Shown here: positions 9,149 through 19,012 of the stretch, piece by piece
How the letters are laid out: each line of letters starts with the position of its first letter
Numbering within the stretch: the stretch's first letter is position 1
Source: MGIIb-O2 sp002494975
GTDB taxonomy: Archaea > Thermoplasmatota > Poseidoniia > Poseidoniales > Thalassarchaeaceae
Assembly (NCBI GenBank): GCA_028355015.1
Contig: JAOMRN010000005.1
Coordinates: 1-64,000 of the forward strand
Direction: 5' to 3'
DNA: 64,000 bases
Program-made: the position numbers and the translations under genes
Notes under the pieces: generated by a model
Told to the model about the DNA's origin: nothing
Seen by the model: only the letters and a program-made list of their open reading frames with translations
Database searches by the model: none

Positions 9149-9257
9149 TGAGTTCTCCTCATTATGTGTCCGCAGGTGTTACATCCTTAGCCTTTAGTGA
9201 GTAATAAACTCCAGTGTCGGGAGAAAATTCTTTTACATTGAATCATTAGGATTTGAT

Positions 9258-9941
9258 ATGGAGTCAAAAAATCGTTCTCTTCTTGCTTTGTTATTAGTTG
9301 GATTTGTTCCTTCCATATCTGTAATATTTGGAATTAAGATTATTGATGATGAACTCACATCTCAAATATTTTTTCTCTCCTGTAAACTATGGATTTTCCT
9401 TATACCTACAATTTGGTATTTACGTGTAGATGGTGACACTATATCAAAAAAATTACCATCAAAAGATGGTTTGAAGATGGGACTGGCAACGGGGTTAGTA
9501 ATGTCGATTATTATATTAATTACTTGGCTCATATTTGAGAGCACATTAGAAATAGATCAAATGACTACCACTTTACAATCAAACGGTCTTTCTAATATTA
9601 ATCTGTACATATTGGGAATGATATATTGGATTTTTCTAAACAGTCTTCTAGAAGAATATGTATTCAGATGGTTTGTGACTACTAAATCAATTATAATTTT
9701 TGGAAATAATAACGCAGGAATAATCTTCTCAGCCACATTATTTACACTTCACCACGCCATAGCTTTACATTTATTTGGATTCTTATGGTGGCAAACAGCC
9801 ATCGCCTCTTTCGGACTTTTATCTGCTGCTGCCATTTGGTCATGGCTATACATAAGGTACCGTTCAATATGGGTTTGCTGGCTATCTCACGCTATATGTG
9901 ATGTTGCAGTATTTGGTATTGGTTACACAATTCTATTCTAA
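9258..9941 (+). CDS. CPBP-family intramembrane metalloprotease
   Basis: A 227-residue protein with about six hydrophobic helices. It carries the CPBP/CAAX-protease signature: EEYVFRW (E132, E133, R137), a following HH pair (H165-H166) and a third motif with His in WLSHAICD near the C-terminus. Family members are membrane-embedded glutamate/histidine metalloproteases that process prenylated or secreted proteins and peptides. The substrate here is unknown. It stands alone between mdh (divergent) and the transhydrogenase operon. Confidence 0.85.
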   Translation: MESKNRSLLALLLVGFVPSISVIFGIKIIDDELTSQIFFLSCKLWIFLIPTIWYLRVDGDTISKKLPSKDGLKMGLATGLVMSIIILITWLIFESTLEIDQMTTTLQSNGLSNINLYILGMIYWIFLNSLLEEYVFRWFVTTKSIIIFGNNNAGIIFSATLFTLHHAIALHLFGFLWWQTAIASFGLLSAAAIWSWLYIRYRSIWVCWLSHAICDVAVFGIGYTILF

Positions 9942-10060
9942 ATAATTGTAATGTAACTTTCAGATATTGAAGACATTCACCCGTTTCATTCAATAATCTG
10001 ATTCCGTTCGCAGAGGTTGACAATATTGGGCCAGTGGTTCAATTTTGTAGATGTGATATT

Positions 10061-11224
10061 ATGAGGTTAGGAGTTTTGACTGAGCCCGAGGGCGAAAACA
10101 GAGTCGCAATTGTACCAAATTCTGTTAAGAAATTAGTTAAAAAAGGACTAGAAGTTTTGGTCCAATCTGGTGCAGGTAATATGTCAAATTATTCAGACAG
10201 TGAATATGAGTCCGCTGGAGCATCTGTTGTAGAAAGAGAAAGCGTATTATCTTCAGAACTTATTATTTCTATAAGGATGCCACTAATTTCTGAATTACGC
10301 AGTGGACTAAATCTTGTATGTGTCGCCGATCCATTTCGTCACCCAGAGATCATCAAATCATGTATTAGTTCAAATGTCAATTTGTTTTCTATGGATATGA
10401 TTCCTAGGAGATTATCTCGTGCTCAATCTATGGATGTTAATTCAAGTCAAGATAATTTAGCTGGATATAAGGCAGTATTACTAGGTGCCTCATATGTTCC
10501 GCGTGGAATACCAATGATGACGACCTCAGCAGGTACTGTTAAGCCCGCTAAAGTAGTAATAATGGGTAGTGGAGTAGCAGGTCTTCAAGCAATAGCAACG
10601 GCCAAAAGATTAGGTGCTATTGTATATGCATCTGATGTTAGAAAATCCGCAGCTGAGCAGATCGAATCTGTTGGAGGACGTTTTATTGAAGTTGAAGGTA
10701 TGGATGATTTTGAGGATGAATCCGGTTATGCGAAACCTCTGACTCCTGAATTTATACAGAAAGTCAATGATACCGTTTGTGAAGTTGCTACAGAAGCTGA
10801 TATTATTGTAACTACTGCTAGAATTTTTGGCCGCCCTGCCCCCATCACAATCCCTGCATCTGCAGTTTCAAATTTTAAATCAGGGACAGTTATTGTTGAT
10901 ATGAATGCTGATGTAGGTGGTAATTGTGAGTTAACTAGGCCTGGTGAAATTTATACTACTGATAATGGTGTAATAATTGTGGGTACCTCTAATCTACCTG
11001 GGACACTTGCTAATACGTCCAGCATGCTTTATTCGAATAATCTCACTACTTTCATATTGTCTATCTTAAATGAAGGCGAATTAGTAATTTCTGAAGAAGA
11101 TGATATATTAGTTGGAGCACCCGAAGGCTCTGATTTTTATGTTAGTGGCATGGGTGGTGTATTAATCTGTCATGACGGAAAACTACATCCCAAACAGACT
11201 CGCCTTGGAGGTGCATTAGAATGA
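10061..11224 (+). CDS. pntA: NAD(P) transhydrogenase subunit alpha, soluble domain I
   Basis: This is the NAD(H)-binding domain of the proton-translocating transhydrogenase, which uses the proton gradient to make NADPH. The alanine-dehydrogenase-like fold starts at MRLGVLTEPEGENRVAI, and the dinucleotide motif reads VIMGSGVAGLQAI, followed by YASDVR. A GTG at 10034 would add nine residues, but the family begins at the ATG at 10061. The C-terminus overlaps the next gene by four bases (ATGA). This split three-gene arrangement also occurs in many bacteria. Confidence 0.9.
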   Translation: MRLGVLTEPEGENRVAIVPNSVKKLVKKGLEVLVQSGAGNMSNYSDSEYESAGASVVERESVLSSELIISIRMPLISELRSGLNLVCVADPFRHPEIIKSCISSNVNLFSMDMIPRRLSRAQSMDVNSSQDNLAGYKAVLLGASYVPRGIPMMTTSAGTVKPAKVVIMGSGVAGLQAIATAKRLGAIVYASDVRKSAAEQIESVGGRFIEVEGMDDFEDESGYAKPLTPEFIQKVNDTVCEVATEADIIVTTARIFGRPAPITIPASAVSNFKSGTVIVDMNADVGGNCELTRPGEIYTTDNGVIIVGTSNLPGTLANTSSMLYSNNLTTFILSILNEGELVISEEDDILVGAPEGSDFYVSGMGGVLICHDGKLHPKQTRLGGALE

Positions 11225-11532
11225 CTCCTGAATTTTTAATTGCAAATATTACTTTATTCGTACTAGCTATATTCCTTGGTTTTGAATTGATTACCAAAGT
11301 TCCCGCTACTCTTCATACACCTTTGATGAGTGGAGCAAATGCTATCTCAGGAATCAGTATAATTGGCGCACTCATAGGTTCTAATATTCTTTATGAGGGT
11401 GGAAGTACCGAATTATCAGGACTTCTTGCCTTTATTGCTATTGTTTTAGCAATGATCAACGTAGTAGGTGGTTTCGCCGTTACTAATAGGATGTTGAATA
11501 TGATAGCTGGTAAAAAAAGAGGGGGTAAGTAA
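11221..11532 (+). CDS. NAD(P) transhydrogenase subunit alpha, membrane part
   Basis: A 103-residue protein with three or four membrane helices. It contains the VPATLHTPLMSGANAISGI motif characteristic of the small membrane subunit (alpha2) of split-type transhydrogenases. It contributes to the proton channel together with PntB. It overlaps the preceding gene by four bases and ends one base before the pntB ATG, so the three genes form one operon. Confidence 0.9.
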   Translation: MTPEFLIANITLFVLAIFLGFELITKVPATLHTPLMSGANAISGISIIGALIGSNILYEGGSTELSGLLAFIAIVLAMINVVGGFAVTNRMLNMIAGKKRGGK

Positions 11533-11533
11533 G

Positions 11534-12949
11534 ATGGAAGATTGGGTATCAGTCGGCTACCTTATTTCTGCTTCATTATTTATTTTTGGCCTCAAAAAGT
11601 TAGGTCATCCGCGCACTGCGCCATATGGTAATCAATTAGGCGCTCTTGGAATGTTCGTTGCAGTCATCACAACAGTGCTGAGTATGCATTTGGCAGGAGG
11701 TGCTGAATGGACCCTTATTGTAGCAGGTATGATTATTGGTTCTAGTATCGGATACTGGATGGCCGTTAAAGTTGAAATGACCGGAATGCCAGAATTAGTA
11801 GCTTTATTCAATGGTTTTGGCGGTGCTGCTTCTGCTTTAGTTGCACTTTCCGAGGTCACTAAATACATTAATGATGCTAACACATTACCTACTGGACTCG
11901 AACTAACTGTGACAATGGTCGCAGCTGGTTTGTCGGCATTAGTAGGCTGGATGACTCTTACAGGTTCTTTACTAGCTATGTATAAACTGAAAGGTGGGGT
12001 GGAAATATTTGGAAAATGGCTTAGAACACCTACATGGGGTCCTCCGTGGCTTAATATTGTGAAAGTCTTGTTAGTCGTAGCTGTTTTAGTCCTAATTTTC
12101 ATGAGTATTGAAGATCCTACGAATGTTCAGTATCTTTGGGGTATAATAGCTATTTCTTGTTTGCTTGGTATAATTCTTGTTTTACCAATTGGAGGTGCTG
12201 ATATGCCTGTAGTGGTGTCTTTGCTCAATTCCTTATCTGGAATAGCGGCTGCATTTACAGGATTTATAATAGGTAATTCAGTACTTATTATTGCGGGTTC
12301 TCTAGTCGGCGCCTCAGGACTTATCCTGACATTCATAATGTGCAAAGCGATGAATAGAACGCTTCCAGATGTCTTGTTCAAGTCTTTTGGGGGTTCTGAA
12401 AAACAATCATTGACTCGAACTAAAGTCGGTTCTGATGCTGAAGAAGTTGCAATGATGGTGGATGGCGCTCAGAAGATAATCATTGTCCCTGGATACGGCA
12501 TGGCAGTCAGTCAATGCCAGCATCAAGTTAAGGAATTTGCAGACCTTCTGGAAGAAAAATTCGACACTGAAGTTAAGTATGCCATTCATCCAGTAGCAGG
12601 GCGTATGCCTGGTCACATGAATGTACTATTGGCCGAAGCTAATGTGCCATATGAACAATTAATTGAGATGGATGAAATAAATTCTGAATTTCCTGAATGC
12701 GACATGGCTGTTGTGATTGGTGCAAATGATACATGTAATCCAGCAGCGAGAAGCGGAGAAGGACCACTAGCAGGCATGCCTATAATTGATGCAGATAAAG
12801 CAAGAACAGTGGTAATTATCAAGAGAAGTTTATCTGTTGGATATGCAGGCGTTGATAACGACTTGTTCTATGAAGATAAAACAATGATGCTTTTTGGTGA
12901 CGGTAAGAAAATGATGAATGAATTAAACACTGCAATCAAAGACTTATGA
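11534..12949 (+). CDS. pntB: NAD(P) transhydrogenase subunit beta
   Basis: A 471-residue subunit. About nine membrane helices (residues about 1-275) form the rest of the proton channel. The C-terminal soluble NADP(H)-binding domain III is marked by IIVPGYGMAVSQCQH, HPVAGRMPGHMNVLLAEA, VIGANDTCNPAA and KRSLSVGYAGVDN. It is the last gene of the transhydrogenase operon. The enzyme would supply NADPH for lipid and amino acid biosynthesis in an aerobic heterotroph. Confidence 0.94.
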   Translation: MEDWVSVGYLISASLFIFGLKKLGHPRTAPYGNQLGALGMFVAVITTVLSMHLAGGAEWTLIVAGMIIGSSIGYWMAVKVEMTGMPELVALFNGFGGAASALVALSEVTKYINDANTLPTGLELTVTMVAAGLSALVGWMTLTGSLLAMYKLKGGVEIFGKWLRTPTWGPPWLNIVKVLLVVAVLVLIFMSIEDPTNVQYLWGIIAISCLLGIILVLPIGGADMPVVVSLLNSLSGIAAAFTGFIIGNSVLIIAGSLVGASGLILTFIMCKAMNRTLPDVLFKSFGGSEKQSLTRTKVGSDAEEVAMMVDGAQKIIIVPGYGMAVSQCQHQVKEFADLLEEKFDTEVKYAIHPVAGRMPGHMNVLLAEANVPYEQLIEMDEINSEFPECDMAVVIGANDTCNPAARSGEGPLAGMPIIDADKARTVVIIKRSLSVGYAGVDNDLFYEDKTMMLFGDGKKMMNELNTAIKDL

Positions 12950-13015
12950 TTTACTTTCTCTAAAGGACCCAGACAAGCAACGGTTATGTGGTAGTCAACA
13001 CTCGAATAAACATAG

Positions 13016-14080
13016 GTGAACTGTGTGACATCCTTCAACTCGAAAGCTCTTGTTGTTTTGTTGATAATTGGTATGGCTGCAATTCCTGCATTAGGGAATA
13101 GTGGAGGGCCACCATATCTGAATCAAGACGGTGATTTAACAGTCAAATATGGTTGTACATGTCATAATAATGGCGCTACTTCTGAAAGGGCAGTAGTTAT
13201 GATTACTAGCGTCCCTATAATGTATGAATTAGGTGAAGATTATCAATTAACCATAAGAGTTGCTGATTCCCTAACTCTATCCGGAGGGGATGGTAATTCA
13301 AAAGCAGGATTTTTACTTTCATCTGGATCAATTGGTACATTTACATGGAGTGACGATGAGGACATTCGTATAGCTGCAGATAGTGATGGAGATATATCTC
13401 ATAGTGATACAGATTCTGATGGTGTATGGGTGGTGACTTGGACTGCACCATCTGATGACAGCGGAGACATCAATTTTTGGTTAGTTGGAAACTCAGTGGA
13501 TGGAGCAGGAGTTCCTGATACTGAAGATTATTGGAACCTTCTAGCATTTTCGATTAGTCCACCAGGGACTATTAGTAATGAGGAAAGTGATGCCACCTTA
13601 TCTACGAGAACAATTTCAGTTGGTGATTACGACTCCCTATTCCTTCTTGAGGAAACTGACGCGCAGAAAGAAGAAAAGAGACAGGAAGCCATTGCTAAGC
13701 AAATATATGAACAAGGTAATCTTTTCTATTGGTTTAGTTTGACTGCATTGATAGTGGGTGCAGTTATACAAAGAGAAGTACTTGAAAGAAAGTATGATGA
13801 AGGTCCAGAATATTTAGCCTTAGAATTAGCATATCCACAAGCTTTGAGACAGGCTGCAGTATCAGTAATATCCTTTGTAATAGCCGTTAGATGGTTAGCT
13901 GAAGATTCTACTCTAGAGTTCCCTCCAAGAGCTCTTCTTGACCCCGAAGCACAAAATGTCACAGATCTTACTAGTTTTGTAATTGGGTCTACATTCTTAT
14001 TTAGTGCATGGTTTGCTTATGGAGTTTACAGAACAGTTCTGGCCGCACGAGCCAAACCTAAAGTCAAGGATTTACTTTGA
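13016..14080 (+). CDS. Secreted, membrane-anchored protein with CxCH motif and reeler-like domain
   Basis: A 354-residue protein with a GTG start. A signal peptide (about residues 9-27) precedes a GCTCHNNG motif, then a beta-rich domain of about 150 residues like the reeler/choice-of-anchor-V group, and three C-terminal membrane helices. CTCH is shorter than the normal CxxCH haem-c site, so haem attachment is possible but unproven. The TatC gene starts two bases after its stop, implying an operon and perhaps a role in redox chemistry or secretion outside the membrane. An alternative GTG lies nine bases downstream. Confidence 0.55.
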   Translation: MNCVTSFNSKALVVLLIIGMAAIPALGNSGGPPYLNQDGDLTVKYGCTCHNNGATSERAVVMITSVPIMYELGEDYQLTIRVADSLTLSGGDGNSKAGFLLSSGSIGTFTWSDDEDIRIAADSDGDISHSDTDSDGVWVVTWTAPSDDSGDINFWLVGNSVDGAGVPDTEDYWNLLAFSISPPGTISNEESDATLSTRTISVGDYDSLFLLEETDAQKEEKRQEAIAKQIYEQGNLFYWFSLTALIVGAVIQREVLERKYDEGPEYLALELAYPQALRQAAVSVISFVIAVRWLAEDSTLEFPPRALLDPEAQNVTDLTSFVIGSTFLFSAWFAYGVYRTVLAARAKPKVKDLL

Positions 14081-14081
14081 A

Positions 14082-14801
14082 ATGATATCTTCTAAGAGAA
14101 GTTTAATGCCCGTTTCAGAACACTTTTCTGAATTATATAAAATCATTAGAATTAGTGTCTTAGCTATTATTTTTATTTCATTTATCCTATCTTTTCATAT
14201 TGACAAATTAATACAATACTGGTTAGAAAATATTGGACTTGACACCGAATTAGTAAAATTATCTATTTACAGCCCTTATGATTGGATAAATACAAAATGG
14301 GCTATTTTACTAATTTTCTCGATAAGTATAGTTTCTCCAATATCTTGTATTAAATTACGAAATTTCGCGTCATCAGGATTATATCCAAGGGAACAGAAAT
14401 GGCTTTCAGTTATTTTATTCTCTAGCGGTTTATTAATGCCTCTTCTAATGTTTACAATCTGGTTTATTGCTCTCCCCTATTGTATTGTTTTTTTCAGTCA
14501 GATGGGGACTGTAGATGGAATCGTTGCTAAGTATGACGTAGTATCTATCATACATTTAGGTATTGGGATTTCATGGATTTTTGTTATTGGAATTTCGACA
14601 TTTGTAGTACTGTCATTATCTCGACTTTTTGGTATTGTTGAGGGTGATGAATCCAAAATTAGAATTAGAGTTCTTTTAATTTCTTTCTCAATTATATTCC
14701 TCACTCTACCCGAAACTTATGAGGGTCTGAGAGTTTTCATTGCTTTTTCAACAGTATTCGTCGCTGATTTTTTATCTAGGATGTCGCCAATATATGAATG
14801 A
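14082..14801 (+). CDS. tatC: Sec-independent protein translocase TatC
   Basis: A 239-residue protein with six predicted membrane helices. The N-terminal MPVSEHFSELYKIIR matches the TatC cytoplasmic motif (SEHLxELRxR). The cytoplasmic loop before helix three, NFASSGLYPREQKWL, matches the family's F-x-x-PGLYxxE block. TatC is the receptor of the twin-arginine pathway for folded, often cofactor-bearing proteins. The frame extends upstream into the preceding gene, but the ATG at 14082, two bases after that stop, is the natural start. No TatA is visible nearby. Confidence 0.8.
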   Translation: MISSKRSLMPVSEHFSELYKIIRISVLAIIFISFILSFHIDKLIQYWLENIGLDTELVKLSIYSPYDWINTKWAILLIFSISIVSPISCIKLRNFASSGLYPREQKWLSVILFSSGLLMPLLMFTIWFIALPYCIVFFSQMGTVDGIVAKYDVVSIIHLGIGISWIFVIGISTFVVLSLSRLFGIVEGDESKIRIRVLLISFSIIFLTLPETYEGLRVFIAFSTVFVADFLSRMSPIYE

Positions 14802-14854
14802 TTTTTGTACATTATCACAACGTATTAAAATCATAGTTTTGTTTAGGAGTTAAT

Positions 14855-16858
14855 ATGAATACGGCGCGAACAGTTATTTCCGTCGTCATTGTAATGATTG
14901 GTTTATTTGCTAATATTAATTCAGATGTTATCGATGAATGGTTAGATGAACAAACTCCTGAACACGAAGTAGAGAGCGAAATATTAGTGGGTGTTCAAAG
15001 TTTAGAGAATTGGTTAGTTATACCAGTTTCCTTTGAAGGTGATGGTTTTAATCGTATAAACGCCGAGACAATTCTCAATGGTCAAAATTCTGCTAGTACA
15101 TATATGGATCAAATTAGTGGAGGCAATACGTTATTGAATGCCACAATTCTTTCAGAGACTTGGATCACCGAATATGAAATCAATCTTTGGGGAGAAGATG
15201 GAGAAATAGAAAGAGATTCGGGTAGTGATGGTATTGGTGTTGCTCAGTTGGTTGAAAGCGTCGTTAAAGATATGCTTGATGGTAAAGATTTGTCGGCATG
15301 GGATATTGATGGAAATGGTGTAATAGATCGTCTTCTAATACTTCATTCTGCTAACCCTCAGGAAATTGGTGGTGGTTCAAGTTCTATATGGAGCCATATG
15401 TCTGGTTTAGATGAGCCGGTAAATATAGGGCGGTGGTCTATCAGTCACTATACTATAGCATCTACTAAATCTGGAATGGGTACAATTGTTCATGAAATGC
15501 TTCATCAAATGGGTGCATATGATTTGTATGATGTTCACAGTTCTCTTCCCACAAATAATTGGAATGGGATAGGAGATTGGGGTATAATGGCTAGTGGTAA
15601 TTGGAATGGTAATGGTGCTTCTCCAGCTCTACCTTCTTCCTCAACTCTTGAACTAATCGGCATTAATAGATCAATAACTGTTGATCCTAATATAGGCGGT
15701 AATTTTTATCTCAATCCTATTTCTAATGGTGGTCATTCCTTATCGATTGAGATTGCTCCAGGTGAATATATTAGAATCACTAATAGAGGAGATTTTGGTT
15801 TTGATTCTTCACTTCCGGGTTTTGGTATTTTAGTTGAAAAGCAAGATACTAATAATGGCGATTCTAATAGTAATTTAGTTAACACTGACGCTAATAACGC
15901 CTGGCTAAAGATAATTGAAGCCGATGGCGATGACGCCTTAATCAGGAATAAGGACAGTGGCAGTAATACGGACACCTTTACCAATGGTGATAAGTTTGGT
16001 AATTTGAATAGTTCTGATGGTATGTTGATATTTGATAATCGAGGCCGATTAGTAAGTTGGTCTGCATCCGTATTTTCTACTAACAGTAGTGAATTATTAG
16101 TATCTATTAATCCAATAATGAAAACTCAATCTTTTGATGTTTTACCACCAAGGTCACCGGCAGAACTATTGAAGGGTGAAACTCTTTTTGTAGATGTTTA
16201 TACTGATACAACATGTCATCTTTCTATTAATGTCAGATCACATAGCGGGAATTATATCAATAAGACTATTCCTCATTTACCGGTTGGTACTTCTCAAGTT
16301 CCTATCATAGATGTTGATGATAGTTTCCCATATACTGGTGATTTAATTGGTAATATTGGTTGTGATGATTATAATTTCAGAGAAATTGATTTGAAATGGC
16401 ATAAAGTAGGGCACCGAATAATTTCTGAGGATTTTCATTCTACAGTAAAATATAATGAAGATAGTAAAATATTTTTATCTCCAGATTATGAAGGAGATGG
16501 CTTAAGATATTATGATTTAGAGATTCAGGGTGCAGCATCCCGTGTAGCTGAGATTGAAAATACTGGCTCTACTAGTCCAGGCGATCAGATAATAATTTCA
16601 ATTAATCCAGATGGCCTTCTTGTCCCAGGTATGATTGCTAGAGGTGAACTTGTGTTTGTAGACAATTTTGGCATTGAACTAAGAATTCCAATTACTCTTG
16701 AAGCCGAGTCTTCATTCACTAGTAATTCAGCACTTTCTTGGCTATCTGAACCTGGTAATGGATTATTTCTGATAAGTGTATTGCTAGCAGTGTCAATATT
16801 CACTGGTGGTAAGTCCAAACAAGAGTTATTATCTTCCTCTAGTAAAGCAGAAGAATGA
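14855..16858 (+). CDS. Secreted M6-like metallopeptidase, membrane-anchored
   Basis: A 667-residue protein with an N-terminal signal segment and a C-terminal membrane helix (LFLISVLLAVSIF) with a basic tail, implying surface anchoring. The zinc site is HEMLH at residues 213-217, followed by GAYDLYD and WGIMASGNWNG as in immune-inhibitor-A-type M6 peptidases. The catalytic domain is preceded by WDIDGNGVIDRLLILHSA. The C-terminal part is beta-rich. It probably degrades extracellular protein. It is convergent with the next gene. Confidence 0.8.
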   Translation: MNTARTVISVVIVMIGLFANINSDVIDEWLDEQTPEHEVESEILVGVQSLENWLVIPVSFEGDGFNRINAETILNGQNSASTYMDQISGGNTLLNATILSETWITEYEINLWGEDGEIERDSGSDGIGVAQLVESVVKDMLDGKDLSAWDIDGNGVIDRLLILHSANPQEIGGGSSSIWSHMSGLDEPVNIGRWSISHYTIASTKSGMGTIVHEMLHQMGAYDLYDVHSSLPTNNWNGIGDWGIMASGNWNGNGASPALPSSSTLELIGINRSITVDPNIGGNFYLNPISNGGHSLSIEIAPGEYIRITNRGDFGFDSSLPGFGILVEKQDTNNGDSNSNLVNTDANNAWLKIIEADGDDALIRNKDSGSNTDTFTNGDKFGNLNSSDGMLIFDNRGRLVSWSASVFSTNSSELLVSINPIMKTQSFDVLPPRSPAELLKGETLFVDVYTDTTCHLSINVRSHSGNYINKTIPHLPVGTSQVPIIDVDDSFPYTGDLIGNIGCDDYNFREIDLKWHKVGHRIISEDFHSTVKYNEDSKIFLSPDYEGDGLRYYDLEIQGAASRVAEIENTGSTSPGDQIIISINPDGLLVPGMIARGELVFVDNFGIELRIPITLEAESSFTSNSALSWLSEPGNGLFLISVLLAVSIFTGGKSKQELLSSSSKAEE

Positions 16859-16865
16859 AACATTT

Positions 16866-17876
16866 TCACTTCTTAACGGGGTTTGTCCATCTTGAATTGG
16901 CGGGTGGTCTTACAATTCCCAAATAATACCACTTGGAATTAATTTCTAATGGTTGTAGCCATATTTTATTGACTCCTGAGGCTAGTCTAGATGCTAAGCA
17001 AGCACTTTCCCAATCTACGGTAGAAGTTGAAGGATTAACTATTAGCCATGGTGCGTGATCCGTTCCTATTTTTTGGTCATAACACCTCCATAGTGTACCA
17101 TACTTGAAACCTGGTCTTGGGTGTAAACCTCTTTCTAGTAGATTTGCATATACCTTTACTTCCAATGACCATTTACTTTCATCTAATGTGATGAAATGAT
17201 TAGAGATTTCATCAATTATTCTCCCTTCATCATAATCTATTCCAATTTGATCACAAGGCCATTCGTTTCCATATTTGAGAAATATTCTTCCATTGTCTAT
17301 AATTTTCCTTTCATAATTACCGATTTTATCTATGACCTTCTTCGATGGCGGTAATAAATCTCCCTTGGGATTCTCTGATGTAATGTTATATGTGACTACT
17401 GCTTGTTCATTATCTACAATTAATACTTCAGCTCTTCTTCCATTCGTATTTACATTTTCAGCCCATAAAAGTAGTTTTTCTCTGTCTATTATATCCGATG
17501 AATGAAACCACCTGACTTCAGATTCAGGTTCATCTTTTCTTGGGTGATTATTTGAATTCCATCTTAAACCCCATGTCCCCTCAGTGAATAGTATATTTTC
17601 ACCTTCACCTAATATTTGAATTAATTTTAATTTATTCCCAGGTACCCTCAATGCTTCAATAATAATCGACTCATTAATTAAATTAGGGTTTTTTATAATT
17701 TCTTCTTCGAACCAATTATCATATGGCCAATCTAAGTGTCTATGGTTATGGCAAAAAATTACTTCTGCAGAAGATAATAGTAATTTTTCACCGATTTTTC
17801 TACCAATAGCTGATTTATTTGCCAGCCTTTCACAGGCGGAACCGGAATATAACCAACCGTCATTGTATGGTTCCAT
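16866..17876 (-). CDS. Conserved hypothetical protein, possible acyltransferase-like
   Basis: A 336-residue soluble protein. Around residue 40, IFCHNHRHLDWPYDNW loosely recalls the His-Asp block of glycerolipid acyltransferases, and ILFTEGTWG near residue 115 recalls their FPEGT motif. The H-to-D spacing does not match the canonical HX4D, so the assignment is tentative. The C-terminal half matches no family I recognise. The start lies two bases from an ATG of the divergent kinase frame, so the true start may be internal. Confidence 0.45.
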   Translation of the reverse strand: MEPYNDGWLYSGSACERLANKSAIGRKIGEKLLLSSAEVIFCHNHRHLDWPYDNWFEEEIIKNPNLINESIIIEALRVPGNKLKLIQILGEGENILFTEGTWGLRWNSNNHPRKDEPESEVRWFHSSDIIDREKLLLWAENVNTNGRRAEVLIVDNEQAVVTYNITSENPKGDLLPPSKKVIDKIGNYERKIIDNGRIFLKYGNEWPCDQIGIDYDEGRIIDEISNHFITLDESKWSLEVKVYANLLERGLHPRPGFKYGTLWRCYDQKIGTDHAPWLIVNPSTSTVDWESACLASRLASGVNKIWLQPLEINSKWYYLGIVRPPANSRWTNPVKK

Positions 17877-17956
17877 GAATGTACGAGGGGGTCCATGTTT
17901 TCATGTCGACGGTTGCAAAATATCATTCATGTGATGATACTCGGAGATACGATAAC

Positions 17957-19009
17957 ATGGAAGAGGGGAAGAGACAGAGAGTAAAAATATTGAAAGATCT
18001 AAGAGGGCTTTTAGATAAAATGGACTCTTCTAAAGTGACTCTAATAGGTGATATTATGCTTGATCGATATCATCATGGTTATTCTAATAGATTGATTTCC
18101 ACAGCCCCCGTACCTGTTCTGAAAATCCAGCATTCTGAAGAATCTCCCGGTGCTGCTGCACATATCGCTCGAGGTTTAGGGTCTTTAGGACTGAATGTTT
18201 CATTTTTTTCTTGTGTTGGTGATGATAGAGAAGGTGAAGTAATCAAAAGTCAGTTCCTTTCAGATGGCTTATCAATAGATGGAATAGAAACAGTTTCTAA
18301 TCGTCAAACACTAACCAAAATAAGATTTTTTGGTAGCAGACAGAGCCTATTAGACAAATCGCAAATACTTCTTCAGGCAGATCGAGAATCCCTAGAAGAA
18401 CTTGATGTGGGGGTTAGTAATCGACTTGTTGAGAAGACTCTTAAATCAATACCTGATAGTTGTGCACTTGTTATCTCAGATTATGATAAAGGTGTACTTA
18501 CCGACATAGGTGCTCAAAAATTAATACAATGTGCTAAGAAGAATTCTATACCGTCAATTGTTGATCCTAAATTGACTGGTCTCGAACGTAGTCGTGGTGC
18601 TACAGTCGTACTTTTCGAAATCCGTGGTTTGGATTTATTAAGACGAAGATTAATGCTTGAGAGTTCAAAAGATGCAGCATCCAGTTTAATGAAAACATAT
18701 AACTGGGAATCATTGATAGTTTTAGGAGGAGTAGATGGTGTAACTTTGTATGAGGCAGATGGAAATATAGAATTCATTCCATGTTCAGCACCGTCACCCT
18801 CTCAACAAATAGGTCTGCACGATGCAGCAGCTACTGCCTTAGCGGCCTCATTAGGTCACAAATTTCCTATGTCATCAGCCGTAGTATTGGCCGCAGCCGC
18901 TTGTGAATGTGTTCTTACTGCTCAGGCCAGTCATGAATTCGTGAATCGTAGAACTTTGGGGTTATGGTTAGATGAATTGCTATGGCAAATGCAGATTTCC
19001 GATAGATGA
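17957..19009 (+). CDS. PfkB-family sugar kinase, RfaE/HldE-like
   Basis: A ribokinase-type protein of about 350 residues. VTLIGDIMLDRYHHG at the start and ESPGAAAHIARGL are typical of heptose-7-phosphate kinases (RfaE/HldE domain I). The usual GAGD catalytic-base motif reads GLHD here: the aspartate is kept but the oxyanion glycines are altered. The expected PN-x-x-E block is replaced by VLFEIRGLDLL. The frame opens at 17879. A TATA-like aaaatat at 17917-17923 and the kinase fold start argue for the ATG at 17957. The substrate is unknown. Confidence 0.65.
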   Translation: MEEGKRQRVKILKDLRGLLDKMDSSKVTLIGDIMLDRYHHGYSNRLISTAPVPVLKIQHSEESPGAAAHIARGLGSLGLNVSFFSCVGDDREGEVIKSQFLSDGLSIDGIETVSNRQTLTKIRFFGSRQSLLDKSQILLQADRESLEELDVGVSNRLVEKTLKSIPDSCALVISDYDKGVLTDIGAQKLIQCAKKNSIPSIVDPKLTGLERSRGATVVLFEIRGLDLLRRRLMLESSKDAASSLMKTYNWESLIVLGGVDGVTLYEADGNIEFIPCSAPSPSQQIGLHDAAATALAASLGHKFPMSSAVVLAAAACECVLTAQASHEFVNRRTLGLWLDELLWQMQISDR

Positions 19010-19012
19010 ATA

